From NCBI GenBank assembly GCA_000317655.1, contig CP003940.1:1488001-1552000 (forward strand): DNA of 64,000 nt, read 5' to 3'. Below are positions 1-8,710 of this stretch, one piece after another. Positions within the stretch are counted from its first letter, which is position 1. Each line of letters opens with the position of its first letter. A program made the position numbers and the translations under genes. The notes under the pieces were generated by a model that saw only the letters and a program-made list of their open reading frames with translations, did not search any database and was not told the origin of the DNA. The DNA is from Cyanobacterium stanieri PCC 7202 (lineage in GTDB: Bacteria > Cyanobacteriota > Cyanobacteriia > Cyanobacteriales > Cyanobacteriaceae).

Positions 1-1
1 A

Positions 2-145
2 GAACTTGACACAGGAAAAGATGAAGTATATTTAGGTTTATGTTGGGGAAATCCCAATGAATATGTCAATCAATGGGCGCAACCTGAGTCAGGGTGTAAA
101 CGTATAATTGCTAGTTATAATAAACCGAGTTCTATTAGTATTTAA
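2..145 (+). CDS. 3' end of an unidentified gene (partial)
   Basis: An open frame enters at the window edge and stops with TAA five bases before menB, giving the last 47 residues of a protein. The fragment ends in ...NKPSSISI and contains LGLCWGNP. I do not recognise the family. The tight spacing and shared strand make cotranscription with menB likely, but the fragment gives no function. The call rests on the open frame and position alone. Confidence 0.5.
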   Translation, partial: ELDTGKDEVYLGLCWGNPNEYVNQWAQPESGCKRIIASYNKPSSISI

Positions 146-150
146 AAATA

Positions 151-984
151 ATGAATTTTAATTGGGAAAAGGTCAAAGAGTATCAAGATATTTTATATTT
201 TAAGCATCAAGGAATTGCTAAAATTGTTATTAATAGACCCCATAAACGTAATGCTTTTCGTCCGCAAACAGTATTTGAATTGTATGATGCTTTTTGTGAT
301 GCTAGGGAAGATCAAAAAATTGGCGTTATCTTATTAACAGGGGCTGGCCCCCATACCGATGGTAAATATGCCTTTTGCTCTGGGGGTGATCAAAGTGTTC
401 GGGGTAAGGCAGGATATGTAGGTAATGATGGGGTACCTCGTCTCAATGTGCTGGATTTACAGCGCTTAATTCGTACTATTCCCAAGGTAGTAATTGCCCT
501 TGTGGCAGGGTATGCTATTGGTGGTGGTCATGTATTACATTTAATTTGTGACTTGTCCATTGCGGCGGATAATGCGATTTTTGGGCAAACAGGCCCCAAA
601 GTAGGTAGTTTTGACGGTGGTTTTGGAGCGAGTTATTTGGCTAGGGTGGTAGGACAAAAAAAAGCCCGAGAAATTTGGTTTCTCTGTCGTCAATATAACG
701 CTCAAGAAGCCCTTGATATGGGTTTGGTTAATAAAGTAGTACCAGTGGAAGAATTAGAAGCAGAGGGCATCGATTGGGCTAAGGAAATTTTGGCGAAAAG
801 TCCCATTGCCATTCGTTGCTTAAAGTCTGCGTTTAATGCTGATTGTGATGGACAGGCAGGTTTGCAGGAGTTGGCGGGTAATGCTACTCTGCTTTACTAT
901 TTAACCGAAGAAGGGGCAGAGGGTAAACAAGCGTTTCTGGAAAAACGTCCACCGAATTTTAACGAATATCCATGGTTGCCTTAA
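151..984 (+). CDS. menB: 1,4-dihydroxy-2-naphthoyl-CoA synthase (naphthoate synthase)
   Basis: MenB closes the second ring of the naphthoquinone, turning o-succinylbenzoyl-CoA into 1,4-dihydroxy-2-naphthoyl-CoA on the way to phylloquinone, the photosystem I quinone. The 277-aa protein has the crotonase fold. Visible are the early [12 protein letters not shown] strand, the oxyanion-hole segment [10 protein letters not shown] near residue 77, and [20 protein letters not shown] near residues 120-140, followed by [16 protein letters not shown], which is typical of MenB rather than of general enoyl-CoA hydratases. Length matches cyanobacterial MenB. The ATG lies five bases after the preceding frame stops. 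The family is well known; pathway placement in this strain is inferred. Confidence 0.95.
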   Translation: MNFNWEKVKEYQDILYFKHQGIAKIVINRPHKRNAFRPQTVFELYDAFCDAREDQKIGVILLTGAGPHTDGKYAFCSGGDQSVRGKAGYVGNDGVPRLNVLDLQRLIRTIPKVVIALVAGYAIGGGHVLHLICDLSIAADNAIFGQTGPKVGSFDGGFGASYLARVVGQKKAREIWFLCRQYNAQEALDMGLVNKVVPVEELEAEGIDWAKEILAKSPIAIRCLKSAFNADCDGQAGLQELAGNATLLYYLTEEGAEGKQAFLEKRPPNFNEYPWLP

Positions 985-1070
985 TAATGAAAAATTTGGT
1001 CTTGCTTACCCAAACTAAAAAAGTTGTAAGCTACACTAAGAGATACAACATCTTTTCCGATAATTAAAAT

Positions 1071-1682
1071 ATGAGTGAGCAATTACCAAAATCGAAAGCC
1101 AAAGAAACTGTTAAAAAAGAGGAAAATCCCATCGTAGAAATAGTCAAAACAGTGGTGATGGCTGGTATTCTTTCTTTTGGTATTCGTACTTTTGTGGCAG
1201 AAGCGAGATATATTCCTTCTTCTTCTATGGAACCAACTTTACAGATTAATGATCGATTGATTATTGAAAAAATGACTTTTCGTTTTCGGCAACCTGAAAG
1301 GGGGGAAATCATTGTTTTTGACGCCACCGAAGCAATTCAGGAGTTGGGCTGGAATGGTGCTTTTATAAAAAGGGTAATTGGGTTACCGGGGGATGAGGTT
1401 TTGGTAACCAATGGTAATGTGAAAATTAATGGTCAAATTTTACGAGAATCTTATATTCAAGAAGCCCCACAATATAATTTTGGGCCTGTGGTAGTACCCG
1501 AAAATAGTTATTTGGTGTTGGGAGATAATCGTAATAATAGTTCTGATTCTCATGTTTGGGGATTTGTGCCTGATGAAAATATTATCGGTAGGGCAACGGT
1601 AAGATTTTGGCCTTTTGATCGTATCGGAGGCATTGATGAAAATTCTGCCTTGGCTGATATTTTAATCGAGTCTCCTCAGTAG
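1071..1682 (+). CDS. lepB: Signal peptidase I
   Basis: Type I leader peptidase, which cuts signal peptides from exported proteins at the outer face of the plasma or thylakoid membrane. The 203-aa protein has a charged N-terminus, one membrane segment at about residues 21-42, and the family boxes: SSSMEPTL with nucleophile Ser52, FIKRVIGLPGD with general base Lys100, and GDNRNNSSDSHVWG near residues 152-165. One membrane anchor is usual for cyanobacterial and Gram-positive types. It sits 86 bp after menB on the same strand, with no evident functional link. Cyanobacteria often carry two lepB paralogues, and the sequence alone does not say which this is. Confidence 0.95.
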   Translation: MSEQLPKSKAKETVKKEENPIVEIVKTVVMAGILSFGIRTFVAEARYIPSSSMEPTLQINDRLIIEKMTFRFRQPERGEIIVFDATEAIQELGWNGAFIKRVIGLPGDEVLVTNGNVKINGQILRESYIQEAPQYNFGPVVVPENSYLVLGDNRNNSSDSHVWGFVPDENIIGRATVRFWPFDRIGGIDENSALADILIESPQ

Positions 1683-1736
1683 GTAACTAAGACTTTGTTA
1701 TTACCCATGATTGATTGTCAACTATCCCCATCAATA

Positions 1737-2987
1737 CTATGGATTTGTCTGGGGTTGTTCCTGCGATGCACCACAGTTGATACAATAGCCCAAATGTTTA
1801 TAGGTCAAATCTCCGCAGTTGTGGCATTCTTGATATTGATAATAACCACAATGGGGACAGTAAAGACTATTTGGGGGTAATTTTTTGGCACAGCGTAAAC
1901 ATTTTGATTGTTCTATTCTTTTACTGGCTTGATTTTTGGTGTTAAATATTACTTTTTGAGTTAGTTTAACTAAAGCAAAGGTGATTAGGGGGATGATGAA
2001 AATATAGAGGTAGGCGATGACAAATAATAGCCCAGTGAATAGTACGGCGACTATGTCTACCACGATGGATAGGAGCGCCCCTACTTGTAAGAATTGAAAA
2101 ATCTTGATGATTAAAGGGATAGAAAATATAACGAGGAGATGCCATGTAATTAGTGCTAATTGACCATTTCCTTCGTTATCTGCTTTGAGATGAAGCCACG
2201 CTGCGATCGCAATCAGGGGCGCCAAAAACAGAACTTGGAATATAATCTGAATACTGGGATACCAAAAAGAAGCCCTATCAAAACTGTTTTCGAGACTATT
2301 AAATTCACTATCAGAATCTAGTAAACTAAAAAATTCCTGCACCGCAGGTAAAGCAAATATTTCCTCCTTGAGGGTGGCTATCTCATCATTCAGGGTTGCA
2401 ATACGGGCGTTATTTTCTTCCAAAGTTTGTCTGGCTTCTTGCGCCCTTACCTGATTTATGGACAAATCCTCTGGTTGCCCGGCAATTTCTTCTAGGAGAG
2501 TAGAATCATATTGCTGTCGGATAGTTCTGTTTTCAGCCTCCACAGAAGCAATGGCACTTTCTTTTGAGCTAATATCATTAACTCTGGTGGTAAATTCAGG
2601 GATTTGTACTGCATCAAAGGAGGATGCATAGCGATAACAGATAGAGGATACACTACCCAAATGATCATCATCTATATTCTGATAGTTTTCCCTGAGAGTC
2701 AAATCAGGATTATATCGATAATCGTATCTATTTTCCGTCAATACAGCATATTGTTTGTTTTCGTTAGTGTCGTTTCTGTAACTTTGCCATGGGGAATAAC
2801 AAGGATGACTTTGAGAAGGGCTGATGTACCAATTCCCAATATCATTTAAGCCCATAAAAACATTACTAAGGATAAATATATCCATAATAATGATGAGAAT
2901 TAGACTAACTTTATTGATAGGTTCGTCATCAATTCTTCTGGATTTTCTGAAAAAAGTTCTGATAAATCTTTTGATTTTTCGCCACAT
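1737..2987 (-). CDS. Membrane protein with C-terminal double zinc ribbon
   Basis: A 416-aa protein of unknown function. A basic N-terminus (KRFIRTFFRKSRR) precedes a membrane segment near residues 27-45. A soluble, probably coiled-coil stretch (roughly 130-215, rich in Glu, Gln and Ala) follows, then about three hydrophobic segments between residues 235 and 350. The C-terminus holds two four-cysteine knuckles, Cys363/366/377/380 and Cys388/391/402/405, a double-zinc-ribbon pattern that may bind metal or another protein. The gene is convergent with lepB. The architecture is clear from the sequence; no specific role can be assigned. Confidence 0.8.
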   Translation of the reverse strand: MWRKIKRFIRTFFRKSRRIDDEPINKVSLILIIIMDIFILSNVFMGLNDIGNWYISPSQSHPCYSPWQSYRNDTNENKQYAVLTENRYDYRYNPDLTLRENYQNIDDDHLGSVSSICYRYASSFDAVQIPEFTTRVNDISSKESAIASVEAENRTIRQQYDSTLLEEIAGQPEDLSINQVRAQEARQTLEENNARIATLNDEIATLKEEIFALPAVQEFFSLLDSDSEFNSLENSFDRASFWYPSIQIIFQVLFLAPLIAIAAWLHLKADNEGNGQLALITWHLLVIFSIPLIIKIFQFLQVGALLSIVVDIVAVLFTGLLFVIAYLYIFIIPLITFALVKLTQKVIFNTKNQASKRIEQSKCLRCAKKLPPNSLYCPHCGYYQYQECHNCGDLTYKHLGYCINCGASQEQPQTNP

Positions 2988-3188
2988 ATAGTTAGTAATT
3001 TATTAAAAATAATTAGTCAAAAATGATGAAAAATAAGAAAAAAAGGCTTAATTATTAGTATTTTTGATATTTGATTTTACTTAAAACAATAATAAATTTA
3101 GCCCCACAAAAAGGAATGGGGCATAATAATAATCATATTTCTCACTTTAAATTATCAAAAAAAAGAGAGATAAAATTATTAACAAAAA

Positions 3189-3614
3189 TTAACGACTTAA
3201 TAAACGATTTAAAATTACCCTGCCATTGGGATGATATACTTGTAAACGAATTAGATTAGGATCGGCTGGTTGCCAAGCTACTTGATAACGGTATCCGCTG
3301 TTATTCCATGTGTAGGTACGTCGTTGATTGTTTCCGCCGATGGTAGCACCTGATAAGTAAATAGAATCTCCTGTATTACGGTTGTATCCTTCATAATAGT
3401 GGCTATTGTTATAGTAACCAAGGGTAACAATCCAAGTATTGTCGCTGAAAACACCGCTAGGAAAAGAAGCCTGAGATAATAAAGTTGGGGATGGGTTGGT
3501 TATGTTTTCTCCTGAAATTTGGACAGAGATAGCCATGGCATTACCGCTGAAAAGTAATGGAGAAGCTACACTGATGGAAGCGAGAAGGGAAAAAAAGCCG
3601 ATGGATTTATTCAT
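3189..3614 (-). CDS. Small exported protein of unknown function
   Basis: A 141-aa protein with a clear Sec signal peptide: basic MNK, a hydrophobic run, then an Ala-x-Ala type cleavage site after GNAMA near residue 28. The mature part of about 110 residues is rich in Tyr, Asn, Ser and Gly, with YYNNSHYYEGYNRNTGDSIYLSG and a C-terminal strand-like VAWQPADPNLIRLQVYHP. It looks like a small beta-rich periplasmic or secreted domain. It is divergent from the TPR gene at 3654, with only about 40-90 bp between them. No known family was recognised. Confidence 0.75.
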   Translation of the reverse strand: MNKSIGFFSLLASISVASPLLFSGNAMAISVQISGENITNPSPTLLSQASFPSGVFSDNTWIVTLGYYNNSHYYEGYNRNTGDSIYLSGATIGGNNQRRTYTWNNSGYRYQVAWQPADPNLIRLQVYHPNGRVILNRLLSR

Positions 3615-3653
3615 GGTCTTACTTTTTATGACTAATATATCTATTATGTTATT

Positions 3654-4574
3654 TTGATTGTTAGAATTGAGGCGATCTATTATTTTAGTTTGCGAAATTT
3701 AACAATAGTGTTATATCGTCATTTATTATTATCTTTTCTAGTAGCTTTGGGAGCTATTTTTAACCCTATCAAGGCTCAAGCTCAGGCGGTTATTCCCTAT
3801 ACACCTGATGTTAGTTCTGAAGTTTTGGCGCCTTATGGCTCTCAATTATTGCAAGATGCGGTGCAATTAATTCGTTTTCAGGAGTATGAGTTGGCTTTGT
3901 CTCGGGCAAGATTAGCGGCTCGTTTGGTTCCTAATCAATACGAAACTTGGTTTATTTTGGGTACTTTGCACCTACAACAAAGGGAAAATCAGGCAGGAGT
4001 AGATGCTTTGGTGAGAGCCAGAGAGTTGGCCCCTGATGAGGCGGAGGTGTTATTTGCTTTGGGTAATGCTTATTTTCAGTTGGGGGATTATGAATCAGCG
4101 ATCACGGAAATTAGGGCTGGTTTAGCAATTAATAGTGAAAATCATCAAGCTCTTTTTGATCTTGGTAATTCTTATTTACAATTAAGGCAGTTTCCTGATG
4201 CGATCGCCTCTTATCAACAATCATTTGACCTAGACGAGGCATTTTGGCCCTCTCTCAATAATATTGGTTTGGCGGAATATGAACAGGGTAACAAAGACAG
4301 GGCGATCGCCCTTTGGCGTGATACCATTGCCATAGATGAATCCCAGGCCGAACCCTATCTTGCCATAGCGGTAGCCATGTATAGTCAAGGACAACAAACC
4401 GAGGCCATCCGCATGGCAACCCAAGCCTTACAACTGGATGGGAAATATGGCAACGAGGAATATTTGATCATGAACCTTTGGGGAGATAACCTCATGGAAG
4501 ACACCAGAACCTTTTTTGCAAATCCTCGTATGGTAAGGGTTTTAGAAAATTATCTCGTTCCTTTAGAGGAATAA
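3654..4574 (+). CDS. Exported TPR-repeat protein
   Basis: A protein of up to 306 aa with tandem tetratricopeptide repeats. Repeats with A-x-x-x-x-L-x-L-x-P spacing run from about residue 75 to 265, for example ALFDLGNSYLQLRQFPDAIASYQQSF. TPRs mediate protein-protein contacts. An N-terminal hydrophobic segment ending KAQAQA looks like a signal peptide. No ATG opens the frame: candidate starts are TTG 3654, TTG 3690 and GTG 3708, and GTG 3708 gives the most typical signal peptide. The partner is unknown. The region 4575-4680 downstream holds a Fur-box-like site for the next gene. Confidence 0.85.
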   Translation: MIVRIEAIYYFSLRNLTIVLYRHLLLSFLVALGAIFNPIKAQAQAVIPYTPDVSSEVLAPYGSQLLQDAVQLIRFQEYELALSRARLAARLVPNQYETWFILGTLHLQQRENQAGVDALVRARELAPDEAEVLFALGNAYFQLGDYESAITEIRAGLAINSENHQALFDLGNSYLQLRQFPDAIASYQQSFDLDEAFWPSLNNIGLAEYEQGNKDRAIALWRDTIAIDESQAEPYLAIAVAMYSQGQQTEAIRMATQALQLDGKYGNEEYLIMNLWGDNLMEDTRTFFANPRMVRVLENYLVPLEE

Positions 4575-4607
4575 ACCGCCCTTTTGAGATGAGGAATAAA
4601 TATTTTC

Positions 4608-4626
4608 AATAATGATTATCATTGTC
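4608..4626 (+). promoter_or_regulatory. Fur box (putative iron-regulated operator)
   Basis: The 19-mer aataatgattatcattgtc agrees at 16 of 19 positions with the classical Fur consensus GATAATGATAATCATTATC and contains the 6-1-6 inverted repeat AATGAT-t-ATCATT. It lies about 58-76 bp before the flavoprotein start at 4684. A weaker AT-rich partial match, atgataataataattttta, lies at about 4651-4670 and could extend the operator. Binding by Fur is inferred from the match. Confidence 0.7.
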
Positions 4627-4683
4627 AGTTGACCTCTGAATAAGCTAAAAATGATAATAATAATTTTTATTCCTTAAGGATTG

Positions 4684-5886
4684 ATGGTGAATTCAAGAAA
4701 ACTCCCAGAGTACATCGAAACAGCCATAATTGGTGCAGGACCCCATTCTCTAACTCTCGTTAACCATTTATTGCACAAAAAACCAAAACTACGATCTAGG
4801 GTCATGGTATTTGATCCTAGCGGTGAATGGTTAACTCAATGGCGCCATCAATTAGAAGCTCAAGAAATTATCCATTTGCGATCGCCCGCTGTCCATCATC
4901 CTGCACCCAATCCCTTTGCCCTGAGAAAGTTTGCCGAAACTAGACCCTCAGAACTATACCCCCCCTACGACTTACCGGGGACTAAATTATTTCAAGACTT
5001 TTGTGATCATCTCATTAAAACCAATGGCTTAGAAAAGTTGATTTTCCCCGCAATAGTTACCAAAATAAAACCTCTTAAGCCAAAGAACTTTCAATTACAA
5101 TTATCCTCTGGACAAGAAATTTGCACCCGTCGGGTAGTAGTGGCTACTAGGGCCGACGAAATTAATCTCCCTCCCTGGGTAAAAAACCTACAGCCTCCTA
5201 CCCTAGTTCATTCCCATCAAGTGGATTTACGCTCATTGAACCTACAAGGGGAAAATATTTTAATTATTGGAGGTGGTTTAACCAGTGGACATTTAGCCCT
5301 AGGGGCGATCGCCAAAGGTGCCACAGTAGATCTTATGTCGAGAAAACAATTACAAGAAAAACTATTTGACACCGACCCCGGATGGCTAGGACCTAAATAT
5401 TTAAAGAGTTTTGAAGCTCAACCCTGTTGGCATGAAAGATATGACATGATTCAAAAAGCCAGAAATGGAGGTTCACTTACTCCCGCCGTCATGCTGAAAT
5501 TAAAACGTCTAACCAGAGAAGGAAAACTCAACCTACAGGAAAATTGTCAGGTAACTCACGCCCATCATCATCAAAATCAATGGTACATAAAATGTGAGAA
5601 TGGACAAACACAACAGTATGATCGTATTTGGTTAGCTACAGGTAGTAAATTCCAAGCTCAAAACCATCATCTTCTCGAAGATATTTGGGGTCAATATAAT
5701 ACCCCCATCATCCAAGGTTTACCCGTATTGGATAAATATTTGCGAGTAAAAGGTGCAGAATTATTTATCATGGGTGGACTTGCTTCCTTACGTTTAGGAC
5801 CTACCGCTAGAAATCTATCAGGAGCAATTAAAGCCAGTAATCTAATTACCGAAGCACTCGTTAAACCATCCCTATATCTTGATTAA
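4684..5886 (+). CDS. FAD/NAD(P)-binding monooxygenase-like protein (lysine N6-hydroxylase-like)
   Basis: A flavoprotein of about 400 aa. An N-terminal FAD-binding ETAIIGAGPHSL and a second dinucleotide site ILIIGGGLTSGHLALGA near residues 193-210 give the two-nucleotide layout of flavin monooxygenases and of the SidA/IucD-like group, which hydroxylate amines in siderophore synthesis. The LATGSKFQ segment near residue 318 is also typical of such enzymes. The substrate is unknown. A Fur-box match just upstream supports iron regulation. Two starts are adjacent (TTG 4681, ATG 4684); the ATG is chosen, with AAGGA close before it. It overlaps the convergent nrtS-like gene by 4 bp. Confidence 0.75.
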   Translation: MVNSRKLPEYIETAIIGAGPHSLTLVNHLLHKKPKLRSRVMVFDPSGEWLTQWRHQLEAQEIIHLRSPAVHHPAPNPFALRKFAETRPSELYPPYDLPGTKLFQDFCDHLIKTNGLEKLIFPAIVTKIKPLKPKNFQLQLSSGQEICTRRVVVATRADEINLPPWVKNLQPPTLVHSHQVDLRSLNLQGENILIIGGGLTSGHLALGAIAKGATVDLMSRKQLQEKLFDTDPGWLGPKYLKSFEAQPCWHERYDMIQKARNGGSLTPAVMLKLKRLTREGKLNLQENCQVTHAHHHQNQWYIKCENGQTQQYDRIWLATGSKFQAQNHHLLEDIWGQYNTPIIQGLPVLDKYLRVKGAELFIMGGLASLRLGPTARNLSGAIKASNLITEALVKPSLYLD

Positions 5887-6131
5887 ATTTGGTGAGATTG
5901 ATTTTTTTTTGCCACAGACCATTGCCCGTGAATACTTACAAAATAGGGGACAGAATAACTTAAAATACCGCTCAACCAACGTTGGGGGGTCATTTTTCCT
6001 TGGGCTAGAGCCGTACCATGATTGATCATAAATATAGCTGTACCCACGAATAGAGCTACTTTTAAACCCTTCTTGGCGTATTTGGGGGTAACTAAATATT
6101 GCCCATAACTGGTTAAACTATTATTCATCAC
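5883..6131 (-). CDS. nrtS: NrtS-like small membrane protein (putative nitrate/nitrite transporter)
   Basis: An 82-aa protein with two hydrophobic segments (about residues 23-43 and 54-70). Motifs KVALFVGTAIFMINHGTAL and RWLSGILSYSVPYFVS match what I recall of the cyanobacterial NrtS family, two-helix proteins reported to take up nitrate. Met1 and Met2 are both possible starts. It overlaps the tail of the flavoprotein gene by 4 bp and is divergent from thrB. No NtcA-type GTA-N8-TAC site was seen in the short divergent region. The family call is from memory of the pattern, and transport is not shown. Confidence 0.6.
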   Translation of the reverse strand: MMNNSLTSYGQYLVTPKYAKKGLKVALFVGTAIFMINHGTALAQGKMTPQRWLSGILSYSVPYFVSIHGQWSVAKKNQSHQI

Positions 6132-6168
6132 TGGAGAAAAAGATTATATTTTGATAGTTGAACAGATA

Positions 6169-7086
6169 ATGATTAATAGTAATTCTATGGTAATTAGAGT
6201 CCCTGCAACCACCGCAAACATTGGTCCAGGGTTTGATTGTTTGGGCATGGCGCTGAGTCTTTATAACGAATTTGAATTTACCCGAAGCCCAGAACCCACC
6301 AAATTCGAGGCTTTTGGCATGGAGGGAGAAAAAATATATCTCCCTGAAGATAATTTGTTATGGCAGTCTTTTGTCAAGGTTTACGAACATATTGGCGAGG
6401 AAATTCCCCAAGTTCAGATCAAAATCAAGGTAGGTGTACCTATGGCACGAGGACTAGGAAGTTCTGCCACTGCCATTGTGGGGGGTTTATTGGGGGCTAA
6501 TTATTTGGCTAAAAATCCTTTATCCTCCCAAGAGTTGATGAATTTGGCGATCGCCCTTGAAGGACATCCTGACAACGTAATTCCTGCCTTTATGGGTAAC
6601 TGTATTCTTTCGGTAGGTAGCGGTGATAACTGGCATTTTGTACCAATTCCCGTCAATCCTGACATTGCCTTTGTGTTGGCTATCCCCGATTTTGAACTAT
6701 CCACCGAGGAAGCAAGGGGAGTATTGCCAAAAAGTTTAAGTTATAGCGACTCAGTATTTAACATTGCCCATATGGGTTTACTATTGAGAGGATTACAAAC
6801 AGGTAACGGGGAATGGTTAACCGAAGCCCTACAGGATAAATTACATCAACCCTATCGCCGTAGTTTGATCAAAGGTTATGATCAGGTTGAACAAGCGGTA
6901 TTAAGCCATAACGGTTATGGAATGGTAATTAGTGGGGCAGGACCTACCCTATTGGCTTTATGCCCCGATCATGAGGCTCAGAATGTCGCTCAGGGGATGG
7001 AAAACGCTTGGGCTGATTTGGGGGTAAAGGCTAAAGTGCGATCGCTCTTAATTGATAGCAAAGGAGCGGAGGTAATTGATAATTGA
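6169..7086 (+). CDS. thrB: Homoserine kinase
   Basis: GHMP-family kinase that phosphorylates L-homoserine for threonine synthesis. The core starts MVIRVPATTANIGPGFDCLG, with the ATP-binding loop ARGLGSSATAIVGGLLGAN near residue 95 and GYGMVISGAGPTLLAL near residues 250-265. Length is usual for bacterial ThrB. The open frame extends upstream to a TTG at 6151, but ATG 6169 or ATG 6187 is more likely; 6187 would place the conserved core directly at the N-terminus. It is divergent from the nrtS-like gene and followed by AT-rich repeats (7081-7107). The assignment is secure; the start is not. Confidence 0.93.
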   Translation: MINSNSMVIRVPATTANIGPGFDCLGMALSLYNEFEFTRSPEPTKFEAFGMEGEKIYLPEDNLLWQSFVKVYEHIGEEIPQVQIKIKVGVPMARGLGSSATAIVGGLLGANYLAKNPLSSQELMNLAIALEGHPDNVIPAFMGNCILSVGSGDNWHFVPIPVNPDIAFVLAIPDFELSTEEARGVLPKSLSYSDSVFNIAHMGLLLRGLQTGNGEWLTEALQDKLHQPYRRSLIKGYDQVEQAVLSHNGYGMVISGAGPTLLALCPDHEAQNVAQGMENAWADLGVKAKVRSLLIDSKGAEVIDN

Positions 7087-7150
7087 TAATTAATAATGGA
7101 TAATTAAAAATTCTCTACTATTAACACTACTCCCCATTGCCTATTACCCA
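7081..7150. repeat. Short repeats: ataattgat units and cattgcc/ctattac units
   Basis: The end of thrB and its downstream spacer hold degenerate 8-9 bp units (attgataattaataatggataatt), then a short run related to CCCATTGCCTATTACCC. The same two motifs recur at 7679-7744 and, as the reverse complement, at 49149, 59338 and 60321. They resemble the short tandemly repeated repetitive sequences common between cyanobacterial genes. Confidence 0.6.
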
Positions 7151-7190
7151 TCTAAATCAAAACGCTTATTGATCCAAACCAATTAGTTTT

Positions 7191-7673
7191 ATGACACCAA
7201 AAAATAATCCTCAATTACCACCAACCACAGACATTGAAGTTGACTATAGCTTGAGGGCAACCACAGAAAAATGGTTTGAATATCCCATTACCGTACATCC
7301 CCATCACACCGACTATGCAGGGGTAGTATGGCACGGTAACTATATCCCATGGCTAGAAGAAGCAAGAATAGAATATTTACGCCAGATTGGCATTGACTAC
7401 ACCGATTTGGTCAGTGCTGGTTGTGAATTACCCGTAGTAGAAATTAATCTGCGTTATCATCAACCCCTGAAAATGGGTCAAAGTGCGATCGTCAAAACCC
7501 GTGTTAACGAAATCCAAAAAGTAAGAATGCACTGGGATTACGAAATAGTCTCCTTTTCCTCACAAGAAATTTATGTGAGCGGTAGAGTAACCCTTGTGGG
7601 AATAGATACCCAAAAAGGTAAAATTTTAAGGCAATTGCCACCGATTTTACAAGAAGCCTTAATTAAGATGTGA
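7191..7673 (+). CDS. Hotdog-fold acyl-CoA thioesterase (4HBT family)
   Basis: A 160-aa protein of the 4-hydroxybenzoyl-CoA thioesterase family, which hydrolyses acyl-CoA thioesters. The active-site region HPHHTDYAGVVWHGNYIPWLEEAR lies at about residues 37-60, with the catalytic Asp in HTDYAGVV, followed by FxGxxP-like strands ending LPVVEINLRYHQPLK. The first 30 residues are an unconserved polar extension. Cyanobacterial 1,4-dihydroxy-2-naphthoyl-CoA hydrolase belongs to this fold, and menB is nearby in the window, so that role is possible. YbgC/FadM-like enzymes look very similar, so substrate is left open. Confidence 0.8.
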   Translation: MTPKNNPQLPPTTDIEVDYSLRATTEKWFEYPITVHPHHTDYAGVVWHGNYIPWLEEARIEYLRQIGIDYTDLVSAGCELPVVEINLRYHQPLKMGQSAIVKTRVNEIQKVRMHWDYEIVSFSSQEIYVSGRVTLVGIDTQKGKILRQLPPILQEALIKM

Positions 7674-7678
7674 ATAAT

Positions 7679-7744
7679 GGATAATTGATAATGGATAATT
7701 ATTATCTTTCGCCTATTGCCCATTGCCCATTGCCTATTGCCCTA
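7679..7744. repeat. Short tandem repeats between the thioesterase gene and cpcG
   Basis: First come units of the type ggataattgataat (7679-7700), then four imperfect heptamers related to CCCATTG/CCTATTG (about 7712-7744). It is the same repeat pair as after thrB. It lies before the cpcG leader and is noncoding. The rest of the leader to 7871 shows no feature I can name. Confidence 0.65.
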
Positions 7745-7871
7745 TGACAAAACTTTAGATAAGGGTTTTATTAGGATTGAGTGTAACAATTCTTTACGTT
7801 TATTCAGTTACGTAGCCCTTGTCGATTATGCTATTGATTGAAGAAAAAATATTTTAAGATAAACAAAATAC

Positions 7872-7876
7872 GGAGG
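7872..7876 (+). promoter_or_regulatory. Ribosome binding site that fixes the TTG start of cpcG
   Basis: A full GGAGG lies eight bases before TTG 7885. No ATG occurs at a suitable distance, and the protein read from this TTG matches the usual CpcG N-terminus, so the site decides the start codon. Confidence 0.75.
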
Positions 7877-7884
7877 TAAAATCC

Positions 7885-8634
7885 TTGACTCTTCCTCTTC
7901 TTAATTACACTCCCAGCTCTCAAAATTCTCGTGTAGAAGGATTTGAAGTTGGCGGAGACGAACAACCCAAAATCTATAATGCGGAGAACTTACTTGTCGC
8001 ATCTGACATGGATAATTTAATTGAGGCGGCCTATCGTCAAATTTTCTTCCATGCTTTCAAATCTGACCGTGAAGTCGCCCTAGAATCTCAACTACGCAAT
8101 AATCAAATCACTGTCCGTGATTTCGTTCGTGGTTTATTATTATCCGAAACTTTCAGAAATAGTTTTTACGAAAAAAATAGTAACTATCGTTTTGTAGAAC
8201 ATTGCGTACAGAAAGTTTTAGGTCGTGATGTTTACAACGAACAAGAAAAAATTGCTTGGTCTATCGTTATCGCTACCAAGGGTTATAAAGGTTTCATCGA
8301 TGAATTATTAAACTCTGATGAATACCTCGAAAACTTTGGTTACGACATCCTACCCTATCAACGTCGTCGTAACTTACCCTCCCGCGAAATCGGTGAAAGA
8401 CCTTTCAATATCAAATCTCCTCGTTACAACGAGTATCACCGCAATCAACTTGGTTTCCCTCAAATTATTTGGCAAAATCAAGTTCGTCGTTTTACTCCCC
8501 AAGAAAAACAAGTCAAAGCAGGAGATCCCTCTGGCTATCTCGATTTAGCTCGTAGCATTGGTACCAAGGCTACCCCTAGCCCCCGTGTATCTGCTATGAA
8601 TATCAGCTTAGACAGAGTACCTTATCGTAACTAA
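7885..8634 (+). CDS. cpcG: Phycobilisome rod-core linker polypeptide
   Basis: CpcG joins phycocyanin rods to the allophycocyanin core of the phycobilisome on the thylakoid surface. The 249-aa protein starts [21 protein letters not shown], the conserved CpcG N-terminus. The linker (PBS_linker_poly) domain spans about residues 35-175, with [20 protein letters not shown] and [17 protein letters not shown] basic, Arg-rich C-terminal arm ends DRVPYRN. Translation begins at a TTG supported by a strong GGAGG. A rho-independent terminator follows. The C-terminus has no obvious hydrophobic helix of the thylakoid-anchored CpcG2/CpcL kind, so it resembles the conventional CpcG1 type. Confidence 0.95.
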   Translation: MTLPLLNYTPSSQNSRVEGFEVGGDEQPKIYNAENLLVASDMDNLIEAAYRQIFFHAFKSDREVALESQLRNNQITVRDFVRGLLLSETFRNSFYEKNSNYRFVEHCVQKVLGRDVYNEQEKIAWSIVIATKGYKGFIDELLNSDEYLENFGYDILPYQRRRNLPSREIGERPFNIKSPRYNEYHRNQLGFPQIIWQNQVRRFTPQEKQVKAGDPSGYLDLARSIGTKATPSPRVSAMNISLDRVPYRN

Positions 8635-8672
8635 TAAGGTCATTCGCCTTTATTTGTTTTCAATACAAATAT

Positions 8673-8702
8673 AACAATGGGGTTTTGCCCCGTTGTTTTT
8701 TT
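8673..8702 (+). terminator. Rho-independent terminator of cpcG
   Basis: The stem aacaatgggg pairs with ccccgttgtt (ten pairs, one G-T) around a five-base loop and runs into a T tract ending at 8702. It sits 39 bp after the cpcG stop and separates it from the convergent CHAT gene. Confidence 0.85.
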
Positions 8703-8710
8703 GTGGTCAT

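Noticed and set aside
1695-1880. 61-aa plus-strand frame after lepB
   Set aside because: Lies opposite the cysteine-rich end of the zinc-ribbon gene, which has clear CxxC motifs on the minus strand.
3071-3259. 62-aa plus-strand frame
   Set aside because: Overlaps the 3' end of the exported-protein gene on the other strand and has no recognisable composition or ribosome site.
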